A stretch of 64,000 bases of DNA from Propionimicrobium lymphophilum DSM 4903. GTDB taxonomy: Bacteria; Actinomycetota; Actinomycetes; Propionibacteriales; Propionibacteriaceae. Each line of letters opens with the position of its first letter. Position 1 is the first letter of the stretch. The stretch spans positions 186,001 through 250,000 of the forward strand of contig NZ_AUIB01000001.1 of NCBI RefSeq assembly GCF_000423485.1. Reading direction: 5' to 3'. A program made the position numbers and the translations under genes. Below, in pieces: positions 44,337 through 54,394 of the stretch. A model generated the notes under the pieces. It was not told the DNA's origin and did not search any database. It saw only the letters and a program-made list of their open reading frames with translations.

Positions 44337-45307
44337 CAGCTCGGCCTAACGAATCCCTTAGCCTGGCTCGCAACCGTTTTGGCCAGCGTGGTCAGGGCGT
44401 CGCGGGTGGCTTCCTTGTCGCCGGTTTTGTTGTTGACCATTATCGTCACGGCGACGGGTGTGCCGTCTGAAAGATCGATCAGGCCGGTCTGGCGAAGCGA
44501 GAAGACGCCGTCTTTAGTGCCGTCGCCGCTCTTACTGAATGACCTGGGGATGGTCTGCAATCCGATCGGGGAATTCGTCGGCTCGTCCATTTTTGCCATG
44601 ACTGGCACCGTGTGCACCCAATCGCATTGCACTTCGGCCATGAACTCCGATTGATTTTTTAGCGGCCAGAGGACCTGCCTATAGGGATGGCTTTCGGCCT
44701 CTTCCTCGGAGGGGATGGCTGTGCCCCAGTCGCCGTAGCGGTGCAGAATTCGCAGGGTTTTGGAGACCGCCTGATCGTGGGTGCCCAGGTAGGCCCACAA
44801 CGCGTCGTCGCCCGCTGGGGAGCCCTCCACGAAAGATTTCTCGAACATGTACTTTCGATCTTCGGGCTGTTTGGCCTCGTCGAGGATGGCGATTGCGGCG
44901 GGTATCGTCGCGGTGGCCCAGGCGGGGCCGCTGACTATGGTGCCTCCGCTCCACGTGTCCTGTGGACGGGTCTCGACGGTGCCGATGGCCGAGATTGCGA
45001 CGCCGACCTCCATCTCTCCGGATTCCTCGATGGCCGCTATTGCCTTGAGAATTTCGGGTTGGTCGGGGGCTTCGACCATGTTCGGGTTGGGTTCGGGTTC
45101 GGCCTCATAGATCTGCGACGGCGTGGTGGTGGGGGACGGCTCTGGGCCGTCACCGGATTTGGATGCGCCGTAGACGGTTGCGAGTAGCAGCATGAGTGCC
45201 ATGACGAAAACGAGCAGCCAAAGCGGCGCGTTCTTAAACCAGGCGGGCACGCGTAGTTTGCCGAGCCTGGTTTTGCGTGCGTTGTCGAATTTTTTTGCTC
45301 TGCTCAT
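44333..45307 (-). CDS. Membrane-anchored protein with a degenerate serine beta-lactamase/PBP-like fold
   Basis: 324 residues. One membrane helix (APLWLLVFVMALMLLLATVYG) precedes a Pro-rich linker and an extracellular domain. It resembles actinobacterial beta-lactamase-superfamily proteins: GTIVSGPAWATATIPAAIAIL corresponds to the SxxK helix region, and SKSGDGTKDGVFSLRQTGLIDLSDGTPVAVTIMV to the KTG strand. The catalytic Ser-x-x-Lys is absent (TATI), so it is probably a non-enzymatic binder. ATG 45307 is preferred; TTG 45334 would add 9 residues. The fold assignment is inference. Confidence 0.6.
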   Translation of the reverse strand: MSRAKKFDNARKTRLGKLRVPAWFKNAPLWLLVFVMALMLLLATVYGASKSGDGPEPSPTTTPSQIYEAEPEPNPNMVEAPDQPEILKAIAAIEESGEMEVGVAISAIGTVETRPQDTWSGGTIVSGPAWATATIPAAIAILDEAKQPEDRKYMFEKSFVEGSPAGDDALWAYLGTHDQAVSKTLRILHRYGDWGTAIPSEEEAESHPYRQVLWPLKNQSEFMAEVQCDWVHTVPVMAKMDEPTNSPIGLQTIPRSFSKSGDGTKDGVFSLRQTGLIDLSDGTPVAVTIMVNNKTGDKEATRDALTTLAKTVASQAKGFVRPSC

Positions 45308-45395
45308 CTGTCTCGTAGCCGGTCGGTGGTTCAATGATTATTAATTAAGGTAATCTCAAGTTTCACAGATTATAGAACGAAAAGAGGCCGTAAGG

Positions 45396-46439
45396 ATGTT
45401 CTGCTCTCGCTGCGGAAGTCATGTGGGGATCAGCGACGTCGAATGCGCTGTGTGCTCGGCCTCCTTGAACTCTCCTGGCGCGATACGTCTCATCGACCCT
45501 AAATTGGACCCGGATTTCGTCCCGCAAATCCTAGATCAGGACGAAGGCTCCGAGGGTGAGCAAGCCGATGAGGGCGACGATTCGGTAGAGGGCTCCTATT
45601 CGCCCGCCGATGACGCTGAAGATTCCGCAGTGGAAGCCACTGGCCTTGGCGAGGAAACCCCGCCTGGCGAAGGGGATTCAGACGACGAGGCCGAGACAGA
45701 GCCCTCCGAGGAAGATTCAGTAGAGCCCGACCAAAACCAGCAAGAAGATGCCGCAGATGAGGGAGAGCCCGATGAAGGCACAGCAGATAGCGAATCTGTA
45801 GCTGGCGAAGATTCGGAAAGCGACAATGAGGCCGTCGACGTTGAGGAAGATGAGGAAGAGCCGGAGGATAAGGAGTCTCGATTCGCCTCAACCCGCGAGA
45901 ATGCTAAGGCGAAGTTCGCGGTGGTTAACGACAGGTTTCAGGCCACCTTTGACGAAGTGCGCAACCCCAGCACCGAGAACATTCGCGCGGTCGAACGCAG
46001 TTTGGGGCTGGAGCCCGAGCGGGTCCCGAGGCAGAAGGTCACGGCGGCGCTGATCATCTTGTTCTTGGCGATAGCTTTTTCCGGCGTCCTGATGGCCCAG
46101 TTAATCAACCTGGATAAGACGCTGCTCGGCAACAGGCCGCTGCCGGAAAGCACGCTGTCGGTTGCCCCTGAGCCGTCGAGCACGGCGAATCGTCCTGACA
46201 TGGACATGGACGAGGGCGCCAAGGAATGCGATGGCGGCGTATGGGCGGGAGAACACACCTCATGCGAGCTGGCGAAGGCCGCCGCCGATCAAGTCAAAGA
46301 AATCACGAAGCCCAAGACGATCAAGGTGACCATCGGCGAGGAGAAGCAGGAGTTCGAGCTCAGCTGTGCCGTCGATAAGGCAGTCACCTGCAAAGGAACT
46401 GACGATAGTCAGGAAATCGCCGTTTGGGTGACCAGATAG
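45396..46439 (+). CDS. Zinc-ribbon, acidic-linker, single-pass membrane protein
   Basis: 347 residues. A short N-terminal zinc ribbon (CSRCGSHVGISDVECAVC) is followed by a very acidic stretch (about residues 40-165, rich in Asp/Glu), a basic segment, one membrane helix (VTAALIILFLAIAFSGVLMAQLI) and an extracellular tail with four Cys. The tail (CELAKAAADQVKEI…FELSCAVDKAVTC) looks like a small Cys-paired domain. I do not recognise the family. Ends at a shared terminator with ppa. Confidence 0.8.
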   Translation: MFCSRCGSHVGISDVECAVCSASLNSPGAIRLIDPKLDPDFVPQILDQDEGSEGEQADEGDDSVEGSYSPADDAEDSAVEATGLGEETPPGEGDSDDEAETEPSEEDSVEPDQNQQEDAADEGEPDEGTADSESVAGEDSESDNEAVDVEEDEEEPEDKESRFASTRENAKAKFAVVNDRFQATFDEVRNPSTENIRAVERSLGLEPERVPRQKVTAALIILFLAIAFSGVLMAQLINLDKTLLGNRPLPESTLSVAPEPSSTANRPDMDMDEGAKECDGGVWAGEHTSCELAKAAADQVKEITKPKTIKVTIGEEKQEFELSCAVDKAVTCKGTDDSQEIAVWVTR

Positions 46440-46448
46440 CAGGATAAA

Positions 46449-46486
46449 AAATAGCCCCAGGCGATCGCCTGGGGCTTAATTTTTTA
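46449..46486. terminator. Bidirectional terminator between the zinc-ribbon gene and ppa
   Basis: 24-base perfect palindrome AGCCCCAGGCGA/TCGCCTGGGGCT (46453-46476), flanked by AAAAAAT on the left and TAATTTTTT on the right, so it can end transcripts from both sides. Confidence 0.9.
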
Positions 46487-46490
46487 AAAG

Positions 46491-47048
46491 TTAAATGCTC
46501 ATGTGTTCGTACGGGGTGCCCTTCGCGCGTTCGAGCGAGGCGAGCACCTCCTTTTCAGCTTCGGCGCGGCCAACCCAGGTTGCGCCCTCGACCGACTTAC
46601 CGGGCTCTAGGTCTTTATAGACGGTGAAGAAGTGTTCAATCTCCAGCAGCATGAACTCGGGGATGTCGTCCAGGTCGTCCATGTAGTCGCGGCGGGAGTC
46701 GGCTGTGGGGATGCACAGCACCTTATCGTCGCCACCCATCTCGTCTTGCATCTGGAACATCGCGATTGCGCGGCATTCAACCAGGCAGCCCGGGAAGGTG
46801 GATTCGGGAAGGATGACCATGGCGTCTAGAGGGTCACCGTCTTCGCCGAGGGTGCCTTCAATGAAGCCATAATCGTAGGGGTACTGAGTGGACGTGAAGA
46901 GAGTCCGGTCCAGCCTGATGCGCCCCGAATTGTGGTCCATCTCGTACTTGTTTTTGGTGCCCCTTGGGATTTCGACGGTCATGTCGAAAGTAAGGGCCGA
47001 AAGGGGTTTTGTCTCCACCTTGCGGAAATCGTCGGTCACAACGGCCAT
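46491..47048 (-). CDS. ppa: Inorganic pyrophosphatase
   Basis: Family I soluble PPase, 185 residues, hydrolysing PPi. Motifs are [46 protein letters not shown] (DxDPxD signature) and [13 protein letters not shown]. The N-terminus is about 20 residues longer than usual because no start codon lies next to the conserved [11 protein letters not shown] 46982 would cut into it. Confidence 0.94.
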   Translation of the reverse strand: MAVVTDDFRKVETKPLSALTFDMTVEIPRGTKNKYEMDHNSGRIRLDRTLFTSTQYPYDYGFIEGTLGEDGDPLDAMVILPESTFPGCLVECRAIAMFQMQDEMGGDDKVLCIPTADSRRDYMDDLDDIPEFMLLEIEHFFTVYKDLEPGKSVEGATWVGRAEAEKEVLASLERAKGTPYEHMSI

Positions 47049-47130
47049 CCTTCGCTTTGAGGTTTCCCTGTTGCCTTTAAAAAAGTATTCTGATCCTTAA
47101 CGTACCTTTTTTTCGGGAGTGATACGAAAA

Positions 47131-48555
47131 ATGCGACGACTCTCTACCGATTCCAGCCAAAAATCTTCTCGTAAGTTGAGTCCTGGGTGGGTTGCTTGGC
47201 TGGTTACGGTGGGGTTGTTGGCAACCGCGGCGATCGGCACATTGCCTCTGGCTAGCGCTAAAGGTTGGCTGATTTCGAACGGCGAACCCACGATTACGAA
47301 TCTGCCTATAGACGAGCTGCAGCCTGGCGCAGGCAAGGCTGGGCTGATCGGTCCCGATATTTTTGACGAATCGAAGCCGGCCTCCGCCGATGCCATCAAG
47401 GCGGCCATCGAGGCCGTCGGGCCTGGTGAGGGTACGATCAGCGCTGCCGCCGGCGATCTGAACGGCGATGGACTTAGCTATTCAAACAATTCCGAACGTG
47501 CGCTGACCCCGGCTTCAACGATGAAGCTGATGACGAGCATCGGCTCGCTCTATAAATACTCCGCAGATGCCAGGTTCACGACGAGCGTTATTTTCGACGG
47601 CGCCACCGTGACGCTGAAGGGTGGCGGAGATCCACTTCTCGCGTCCAGCCCGGATTCGCATCCGTACGCGAAGGAGATCGACTTGCCGAATCTGGCGCAT
47701 CTGGCAGCTGACACCGCTGCAGGGCTGAAGCAGCGAGACGCGACGCGCGTGAAGCTTGCCTTCGACGACTCGCTTTTCTCCGGGCCGAGCTGGCAGCCAT
47801 CCTGGGACGATAGCTACCACCAGTGGGTTTCACAGGTGAGCGCCTTGGCCGTAGATTTGGGCAAGCCAAAGGAACATTCGGATCAGGCTGATCCGGCCAT
47901 GTCTGCGGCGCTTATCTTCGCGGATCAGTTGCGGGCCAACGGCATCGATGTCGGCGACGACGTCTCCCGCGCCGAGCAGCCGACTGGAGAGGCCGTCGCA
48001 AGCGTGCAGAGCGTCCCGCTGTTCAACATCCTGGAGCGCATGAACGTGCATTCGGACAACTACCTCGCCGAAGTGCTGTTCCGGCAGATCGCGCTCGCGT
48101 CGGGGCAGCCGGGCAGCTTCGAGGGTGGGGCTAGCGCCCAAACCACCAATTTGAACGAGCTGGGCTTGTGGAGCGACGGGCAGGCCATCCACGACGGTTC
48201 TGGATTATCGGAAGACAACAAGATCGCCACCGGTAACCTGGTAAAAGGCCTGCAGATCGCCCAGCATAACCCTAAAATTCGTCCGCTTTTAGAGGTGCTG
48301 CCTGCGGCCGCCTCCACCGGGACGATGGCAATCAGGTTCGCCGACGAGGCAAGCACCGCGGGACGAGGCGTGGTACGAGCTAAAACTGGAAGCCTGGATC
48401 GGGTTTCCGCGCTGGCCGGCTACGCCCCGACCCGCGACGGTTCGCTGGTGGCGTTTGCGCTGATCGGCAACGATTTGCCGGAAGACCAGGACCCGAGGGG
48501 CTGGTTCGACCACGTTGCCTCGTCGTTGGCCGCATGCAATTGCGCCGCTGGCTAA
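47131..48555 (+). CDS. dacB: D-alanyl-D-alanine carboxypeptidase/endopeptidase (PBP4 type)
   Basis: 474 residues. An N-terminal membrane/signal segment (WVAWLVTVGLLATAAIGTLPLASA) leads to a penicillin-recognising domain with S129-TMK (SxxK), VHSDNYLAEVLFR (SxN) and AKTGSLDRVSALAG (KTG), as in S13 peptidases. It trims peptidoglycan stem peptides. Start ATG 47131 or GTG 47119 (GGGAG just upstream). Neighbour order ppa-dacB-DUF2342-tilS-hpt matches mycobacteria. Confidence 0.92.
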   Translation: MRRLSTDSSQKSSRKLSPGWVAWLVTVGLLATAAIGTLPLASAKGWLISNGEPTITNLPIDELQPGAGKAGLIGPDIFDESKPASADAIKAAIEAVGPGEGTISAAAGDLNGDGLSYSNNSERALTPASTMKLMTSIGSLYKYSADARFTTSVIFDGATVTLKGGGDPLLASSPDSHPYAKEIDLPNLAHLAADTAAGLKQRDATRVKLAFDDSLFSGPSWQPSWDDSYHQWVSQVSALAVDLGKPKEHSDQADPAMSAALIFADQLRANGIDVGDDVSRAEQPTGEAVASVQSVPLFNILERMNVHSDNYLAEVLFRQIALASGQPGSFEGGASAQTTNLNELGLWSDGQAIHDGSGLSEDNKIATGNLVKGLQIAQHNPKIRPLLEVLPAAASTGTMAIRFADEASTAGRGVVRAKTGSLDRVSALAGYAPTRDGSLVAFALIGNDLPEDQDPRGWFDHVASSLAACNCAAG

Positions 48556-48558
48556 TCT
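48553..48558 (+). promoter_or_regulatory. Leaderless -10 element of the DUF2342 gene
   Basis: TAATCT, 7 bases before ATG 48566. It overlaps the dacB stop codon. No Shine-Dalgarno. Confidence 0.5.
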
Positions 48559-48565
48559 TGTAAAC

Positions 48566-49567
48566 ATGATTAATTGGCAGCTAGCAGCGGACTTCGGCAA
48601 GGCCATCGTCCCTATCGGCAAACCCGGCGACCCGATGATGAACAACAAGGCAGTCGGGGAGATCCGCGCTGCGGCCCGCAAGGCGCTGCCGATCATCACA
48701 GAGGTGACGCAGCTGCCCGAGACCGGCGATGTCCTCGAGCTCGTGGTCGACCGTAAGGCCATGGTCGAGGCCAACGTGGCGACGGCTAAGAACATCATGG
48801 GCGACGCCGAAAGCGGTCTGCTGGGAAAGCTCAGCGAGGCCAGCAGGGCAGTCACGCTGGGCGGAGCTCTAGCGCTGCTCGCCCCAAGGATCCTCGGCCA
48901 GTACGTGCCATATGCCGATCGCCCGATGCTGCTGCTCAACGCCCCGACCATCGTCCAGGTGGAGGAAGAACTGAAGGTTAATCCGCAAGACTTCAGGCTT
49001 TGGGTGGCGCTGCACGAGCAGACCCACCGTGTTCAATTCGCAAACGCCCCTTGGCTGCGCGAGTATCTGGTGGCGCTCATCAACGAGGTGCTCGAGGACG
49101 ACGAAAAGTTGAACTTCGACGTCGCCAAGCTGCGCGAGGTGCAAAAGCAGAAGGCTAACAGTCTGGATGCCATCAAGGCCGCGCTCAGCCCGCAGCTTGC
49201 GAAAAAGCTGGACTCCATCAACGCCATCATGGGGCTACTTGAGGGACACGCCGACTTCATGATGGACGCCGTCGGCGCCCAGACCGTGCCGTCGGTGCGC
49301 ACAATCAGGCGACGTTTTCAGAATCGTCGAAAATCCGCGATGCACTCCAAGAACATCTTTAAGGCGCTGCTGAACCGCCTGCTCGGCATGGACGCTAAAC
49401 TCGCCCAGTATCAAGACGGCGCTAGGTTCTGCCGCGCGGCAATCGACGAGGTTGGCGTCGAGGGCCTAAACCTGGTTTGGGAAAAGCCCGAAAATCTGCC
49501 AACTGCCGACGAACTGAAAGCGCCCATGCGCTGGCTAACCAGGGTTGCCTACCCGCAGGTCGACTAA
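48566..49567 (+). CDS. Zinc-dependent metalloprotease-like protein (DUF2342, 'F420 biosynthesis associated')
   Basis: 333 residues. A zincin motif HEQTH (150-154) in ALHEQTHRVQF and a downstream Glu in GLLEGHADFMMDAVG fit a metalloprotease fold. The family is present in Actinobacteria next to dacB and tilS (Rv3626c); the substrate is unknown. tilS starts 3 bases after the stop. Confidence 0.85.
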   Translation: MINWQLAADFGKAIVPIGKPGDPMMNNKAVGEIRAAARKALPIITEVTQLPETGDVLELVVDRKAMVEANVATAKNIMGDAESGLLGKLSEASRAVTLGGALALLAPRILGQYVPYADRPMLLLNAPTIVQVEEELKVNPQDFRLWVALHEQTHRVQFANAPWLREYLVALINEVLEDDEKLNFDVAKLREVQKQKANSLDAIKAALSPQLAKKLDSINAIMGLLEGHADFMMDAVGAQTVPSVRTIRRRFQNRRKSAMHSKNIFKALLNRLLGMDAKLAQYQDGARFCRAAIDEVGVEGLNLVWEKPENLPTADELKAPMRWLTRVAYPQVD

Positions 49568-49569
49568 CA

Positions 49570-50544
49570 ATGGCATTTCGTAATCTGAGCCCGTCCTGCT
49601 TGGCGGTTGTGCAAGCCGTGCGAGCTTGGTTAGAGGCAGCATGCGAATATCCTGTTGCGCCGGTGCGCATCGGGGTTTCGGGCGGGGTGGACTCGATGAG
49701 CCTGGCCGCTGCTTGCGCGCACGTCAAGCAGCGTAGCCTGCCGGAGGCCAAGGTGGAGGCGATGATCGTCGATCACCAGCTCCAAGAGAGCTCCGGAAAG
49801 GTCGCCGAATACGCCGCTCAACAACTGCGAAACATCGGCCTGCCCGCCAGAGTCGAGCGTGTCAACGTCGTCGACGATGGCGTTGGCATGGAGGCCGCCG
49901 CCCGCGATGCCAGATACGCGGCGCTCACCGACCACTTCAAAGGGATGCTGCTTCTGGCCCACAGCATGGACGACCAGGCCGAGACGGTTCTGCTCGGGCT
50001 GTCAAGGGGGTCTGGAACCAGGTCAATGGCAGGTATGGCCGTCGAATCTATGCGCGGCGAAACCAGAGTGGTTAGGCCGCTGTTGGGGCTGCGCGCCCAG
50101 ACGCTGCGTCAGGCTGCGGTGGACTGGGGGATCGACTTTTGGGACGATCCGCAGAATGCTCAGGATCGTTTTGCCCGAGTACGGGCCCGGAAATCTTCCC
50201 TGCCGACCCTCGAGAAGGATCTCGGGCCGGGCTTCACCCAGGCGCTTGCCAGGACGGCGACCATGGCCGGACGCGACGCGGACTATCTGGATGCAGTGGC
50301 GGAAAGGGAACTTCCTAACCCTGGCGACGAGATATCCGTCGAACAGCTAGCTGGTCTACACCCCGCCATCGCGACGCGCGTGCTCAGGCGTTGGCTGAAT
50401 CATCTGGGCATCGAAGAGGTTGGTTTCGACCACGTTGAGGCGGTTTTTCGCCTTGTCAGCGCCTGGAAGGGGCAGCGCGGGGTGGATTTGCCGGGTTCAG
50501 TTCGAATTCGGCGTGCACAAGGCAGGTTGCAGGCGGTAAGGTAA
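49570..50544 (+). CDS. tilS: tRNA(Ile)-lysidine synthetase
   Basis: Converts C34 of the tRNA-Ile reading AUA to lysidine. 324 residues. N-type PPase P-loop SGGVDS (37-42), then HSMDDQAETVLLGLSRGSG and VVRPLLGL. ATG 49570 lies directly after the DUF2342 gene. The shorter form lacks the extra C-terminal domain of E. coli TilS, as in other Actinobacteria. Confidence 0.93.
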   Translation: MAFRNLSPSCLAVVQAVRAWLEAACEYPVAPVRIGVSGGVDSMSLAAACAHVKQRSLPEAKVEAMIVDHQLQESSGKVAEYAAQQLRNIGLPARVERVNVVDDGVGMEAAARDARYAALTDHFKGMLLLAHSMDDQAETVLLGLSRGSGTRSMAGMAVESMRGETRVVRPLLGLRAQTLRQAAVDWGIDFWDDPQNAQDRFARVRARKSSLPTLEKDLGPGFTQALARTATMAGRDADYLDAVAERELPNPGDEISVEQLAGLHPAIATRVLRRWLNHLGIEEVGFDHVEAVFRLVSAWKGQRGVDLPGSVRIRRAQGRLQAVR

Positions 50545-50549
50545 GCGAA

Positions 50550-51101
50550 GTGGAAGCAACAGACATTAGCCAAGATCTTGATCACGTTCTTTACACTCAG
50601 CAGCAGCTAGAAGACCGCATCGAAGAAGTCGCAGCGCAGATTGACGCCGATTACCAGGGGCGCGAACCCCTCATCGTTGGCGTTTTGAACGGCGCCATGA
50701 TCACCGTTTCCGATCTGACCAGGGCCATGAAGAGCCACTGCAGCGTCGACTGGATGGCAATCTCGTCATACGGCGCAGGCACTCAGAGCTCCGGTGTGGT
50801 CCGGATCCTGAAGGACCTATCCACCGATATCCACGGCAGGGACGTGCTTATCGTGGAAGACATCATCGACACCGGTCTGACCCTCAGCTACCTCGTGCAA
50901 AACCTGCTTTCCCGCGAGCCCGCGAGCCTGGAAATCATGACCATGTTCCGCAAGCCGGAAGCCATCGATTGCGAAGTAGACGTCAAGTACATCGGTTACG
51001 ACGTCCCCAACGAGTTCGTCGTCGGCTACGGCTTGGATTACGACGGACGCTACCGCAACCTGCGCGACCTGGCGACTCTCGCTCCGCACGTTTATAGCTA
51101 A
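50550..51101 (+). CDS. hpt: Hypoxanthine phosphoribosyltransferase
   Basis: Purine salvage enzyme, 183 residues. The PRPP loop is VEDIIDTGLTLSYL (from residue 102), with LIVGVLNGAMITVSDLTRAM and the C-terminal VGYGLDYDGRYRNLRDLATL. Start GTG 50550, 5 bases after the tilS stop. TAAGGT upstream can serve either as ribosome site or as a -10. The tilS-hpt-ftsH order is widespread in bacteria. Confidence 0.94.
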   Translation: MEATDISQDLDHVLYTQQQLEDRIEEVAAQIDADYQGREPLIVGVLNGAMITVSDLTRAMKSHCSVDWMAISSYGAGTQSSGVVRILKDLSTDIHGRDVLIVEDIIDTGLTLSYLVQNLLSREPASLEIMTMFRKPEAIDCEVDVKYIGYDVPNEFVVGYGLDYDGRYRNLRDLATLAPHVYS

Positions 51102-51694
51102 TGAATCGTTCAGGCAAGCAGCCGCGTGGTGTACTCACGAAAGCGCTCTTCGGCGTTCTGATCGGGCTCGTTCTGATTGCGGTCTGCGGCCTCGGCGTTC
51201 TGCTCTCCGCGCAAAGTGGAATGGTGGAAATCGGCCCCGAGGAACAACTCGAGAAGACACAGTTCTCGCGGCTGCAGCCTGGCGATTGCATGGTTTTCGC
51301 GGCAAAACCAGACCAGAATCCGGCTCCCGAGGGTCCTTCTGAAGTTGCCCACCTGAAGGTGGATTGCCAATCTGGGGGCTTCAAATTCAAGGTGGCGTCC
51401 GAGGGCGGCGACAACCTCACCTGTCCGAGCGACTGGTATTGGCAGTATTACAGCCCGAAGCTGTTTGGCGACGGGGTGCGCCGCTCCCTGTGCCTTGCGC
51501 CGCAGTTCGAAAAGGGCGCCTGCTACGTTTCAGACAAACTTTCCGTCTGGAAACAAACCGACTGTCGTTCCGAACATTATCTGAAGGTGCAGAAGTTGGC
51601 GTCGTCGGCGCAAGAATGTCCACGCCCCGATGGTGCAATCGAGTTGCCGCTACCCGAGCCGAGTGTTGTCTGTGCGGTGTCCGGGCGCCAATAA
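51101..51694 (+). CDS. Secreted/membrane-anchored Cys-rich protein, unknown function
   Basis: 197 residues. Basic N-terminus, one helix (LTKALFGVLIGLVLIAVCGLGVLL), then an extracellular domain with eight Cys (GDCM, VDCQ, LTCPSDWYW, SLCLAP, ACYV, TDCRS, ECPRP, VCAVS). The C…C spacing with PGDCM…VDC resembles LppU/SCO3897-like proteins that occur in Actinobacteria. ATG overlaps the hpt stop by one base (TAATG). Confidence 0.75.
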   Translation: MNRSGKQPRGVLTKALFGVLIGLVLIAVCGLGVLLSAQSGMVEIGPEEQLEKTQFSRLQPGDCMVFAAKPDQNPAPEGPSEVAHLKVDCQSGGFKFKVASEGGDNLTCPSDWYWQYYSPKLFGDGVRRSLCLAPQFEKGACYVSDKLSVWKQTDCRSEHYLKVQKLASSAQECPRPDGAIELPLPEPSVVCAVSGRQ

Positions 51695-51763
51695 CCTCTC
51701 GGTTAAGTTTCAAAAGGGAATACGCTGAAGCAATTTCGCCGTCATTGTGGAAAACTGTAGGAC

Positions 51764-53731
51764 ATGCCTAAAGCCCAACGAAACGAGGCCCCCAACAACT
51801 CTCCGGAGAATGACAAGCGCGTTCTCCGGCGATCGATAATCGCGGTCGCGATCGTCGTCGTGCTCGCTTTCCTGATCGTTCCAAAGGTGATCGTGAGCGC
51901 CAACTACGAGAAGGTGCCGACGTCCAAGGCGGTTCAGGTGATCGACGGCACGGATCCCATCCGGCAAGTGACGATGACTGCCGGCGACCAGACCATCCGT
52001 ATCGACATGCTTAACGGCAAGAAGTACCAGTCGACATACCTGGAGGGGCAGGCAGAGGGCCTATCCAAGCGGCTAGATTCGCGAGTTCGTGCGGGCTCCC
52101 TTAAAACTTGGGAGGGCATCACTTCGGGTGATTCCTTCGGCATCATTCTGCTCTACATGGGTTTGCCTATTCTGCTATTGATTTTCCTGGTCTTTTACCT
52201 GTCGCGCTCGTCGGCTGCGGGCGGTATGGGCAACCCGCTTAGCTTCGGTAAATCCAAGGCGCAGCTGATAGATCCGGACATGCCCCAGAATAAGTTTTCC
52301 GACGTCGCAGGTTGCGAGGAGGCAATCAGCGAGTTGACGGAGATTCGCGACTTCCTATCCAACCCGGATAAGTTCCGTCGTGTCGGAGCCCGCGTGCCCG
52401 CCGGCGTGCTGCTATACGGGCCTCCCGGAACTGGTAAAACTCTTTTGGCCAGGGCCGTCGCTGGTGAAGCAGGTGTGCCGTTCTACTCGATTTCCGGTTC
52501 TGATTTCGTCGAGATGTTTGTCGGTGTCGGCGCCAGCCGAGTGCGCGATCTGTTCGCCAAGGCGAAGGAGAACTCTCCCGCCATCATCTTCGTCGACGAG
52601 ATCGACGCGGTCGGCCGCCACCGTGGTGCCGGCATGGGCGGCGGTCACGACGAGCGAGAGCAGACGCTGAATCAGCTGCTGGTTGAGATGGACGGCTTCA
52701 ACGCCAAGACGAACGTGATCTTGATCGCTGCCACCAACCGTCCCGATGTTCTCGATCCTGCTCTGCTGCGTCCTGGTCGTTTCGATCGGCAGATCGCCGT
52801 CGAGGCACCGGACCTGAACGGGCGCCTGCAGATTCTGAAGGTGCACGCCGTGGGCAAGCCACTGGCCGAATCGGTGGATTTGAGTGGCGTCGCCCAACGC
52901 ACGCCCGGGTTCACGGGCGCGGATCTGGCGAATGTTCTGAACGAGGCGGCCCTGTTGACCGCTCGCTACGACCTTTCACTGATCACCGATACCGAGATCG
53001 ACGAGGCGATCGACCGGGTCATCGGAGGTCCGCAGCGCAGCACCAGGCTGCTCGACGATCGCGAGCGCCTGATCACTGCCTATCACGAGGGCGGTCACGC
53101 GCTGGTTGCAGCCGCCATGCCAGGCACTGATCCCGTGCAGAAGATCACGATTCTTCCTCGCGGTCGGGCACTCGGCTACACTATGGTGCTACCGGACAAC
53201 GACAAGTACTCGCAGACCCGCGGGGAGCTGCTTGATCAGTTCGCCTACATGATGGGCGGTCGAGCGGCCGAGGAGCTGGTGTTCTACGATCCGACGACGG
53301 GCGCCGCGAACGACATCGATAAGGCAACCACGCTGGCCCGAAAAATGGTCACGCAGTTCGGCATGACGGAGAAACTCGGCGCCGTCAAACTCGGCGGCGA
53401 TGAAACTTCCGAACCGTTCATGGGCATGTCCGCGACGCAGAATTCGCGTCCCTATTCCGATCAGACGGCGGCAGCCATCGACGATCAGGTGGCCGAAATC
53501 CTGGAGAACGCCCATCAGGAGGCCTTCGACACGCTCGTCGCCAACCGGCACATTCTCGACGAACTTGTGCGTCAGCTGCTGGAAAGGGAGACGCTCACCA
53601 AGGCCGAGGTGGCCGAGATCTTCAAGGACCTGCAGCGTCACCCGAAGCGAGGCGCATTTACTGGTTCCAGCAGGCGGGTTCCGTCGACGGTTCCTCCCGT
53701 CACGCCAAGCCTGCCTAGCCGCGCCGAGTAG
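51764..53731 (+). CDS. ftsH: ATP-dependent zinc metalloprotease FtsH
   Basis: Membrane AAA+ protease of 655 residues for quality control. Two N-terminal helices, Walker A GPPGTGKT (219-226), FVDEIDAVG, second region of homology, and the zinc site HEGGH (441-445). The third zinc ligand is in the DIDKAT region. The Gly in HEGGH replaces the more usual Ala. It follows hpt and the Cys-rich gene and precedes the folate operon. Confidence 0.96.
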   Translation: MPKAQRNEAPNNSPENDKRVLRRSIIAVAIVVVLAFLIVPKVIVSANYEKVPTSKAVQVIDGTDPIRQVTMTAGDQTIRIDMLNGKKYQSTYLEGQAEGLSKRLDSRVRAGSLKTWEGITSGDSFGIILLYMGLPILLLIFLVFYLSRSSAAGGMGNPLSFGKSKAQLIDPDMPQNKFSDVAGCEEAISELTEIRDFLSNPDKFRRVGARVPAGVLLYGPPGTGKTLLARAVAGEAGVPFYSISGSDFVEMFVGVGASRVRDLFAKAKENSPAIIFVDEIDAVGRHRGAGMGGGHDEREQTLNQLLVEMDGFNAKTNVILIAATNRPDVLDPALLRPGRFDRQIAVEAPDLNGRLQILKVHAVGKPLAESVDLSGVAQRTPGFTGADLANVLNEAALLTARYDLSLITDTEIDEAIDRVIGGPQRSTRLLDDRERLITAYHEGGHALVAAAMPGTDPVQKITILPRGRALGYTMVLPDNDKYSQTRGELLDQFAYMMGGRAAEELVFYDPTTGAANDIDKATTLARKMVTQFGMTEKLGAVKLGGDETSEPFMGMSATQNSRPYSDQTAAAIDDQVAEILENAHQEAFDTLVANRHILDELVRQLLERETLTKAEVAEIFKDLQRHPKRGAFTGSSRRVPSTVPPVTPSLPSRAE

Positions 53732-53767
53732 GGTTAGTATTCATGTGGGGGACGTCTGGAGTGGAAA

Positions 53768-54382
53768 ATGAGTAGTAACGCTAAGGCGCGCCGAGCGGTC
53801 AAGCGGGTCGAGGGCGGCTTCGATTATTCGCTGATCGAGCACGGAGTAAAAGAGATCCTGCAGGGCATCGGTGAGGATCCGAACCGCGATGGTCTTAAGG
53901 AAACTCCGGCACGCATCGCCAGGGCATGTGCGGAGCTTTTTGCTGGGCTAAGCCAAGACCCCAAAGAGTTGTTGGAGACCACCTTCGACGCCAGCCACGA
54001 CGAGATGGTGCTGGTCAAAGACATCGACGTGCATTCGATGTGCGAACATCACCTGCTGCCGTTCCACGGTTTCGCCCACGTCGCATACATCCCACCCGCC
54101 AGCGGGCGGGTCGTCGGCCTGTCCAAGCTGGCTAGGCTGGTCGAGGTGTTCGCACGTCGCCCACAGGTTCAGGAGCGGCTCACCACTCAGATCGCCGACG
54201 AACTCGAGCACACGCTCGGGGCAAAGGGCGTGTTGGTCGTCCTCGAATGTGAACACAACTGCATGACAATGCGCGGTGTGCGCAAGCCCGGTTCCAAGAC
54301 CGTGACGTCCGCTGTCAGGGGACAGCTGCGTAACGCCGCCACTAGGGCGGAGGCGATGAGCCTCGTGCTCGGCCACAACTAG
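53768..54382 (+). CDS. folE: GTP cyclohydrolase I
   Basis: First enzyme of folate synthesis, 204 residues. Zinc and catalytic residues are in [23 protein letters not shown] and [17 protein letters not shown]. Start ATG with GGAGTGG. First of four fol genes in pathway-relevant order. Confidence 0.96.
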   Translation: MSSNAKARRAVKRVEGGFDYSLIEHGVKEILQGIGEDPNRDGLKETPARIARACAELFAGLSQDPKELLETTFDASHDEMVLVKDIDVHSMCEHHLLPFHGFAHVAYIPPASGRVVGLSKLARLVEVFARRPQVQERLTTQIADELEHTLGAKGVLVVLECEHNCMTMRGVRKPGSKTVTSAVRGQLRNAATRAEAMSLVLGHN

Positions 54383-54394
54383 AAGAAAGCCAAG

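Noticed and set aside
40638-50549. hpt as a leaderless gene (TAAGGT 7 bases before GTG 50550)
   Set aside because: It lies 5 bases behind tilS and the same bases serve as a Shine-Dalgarno, so coupling to tilS is the simpler reading.
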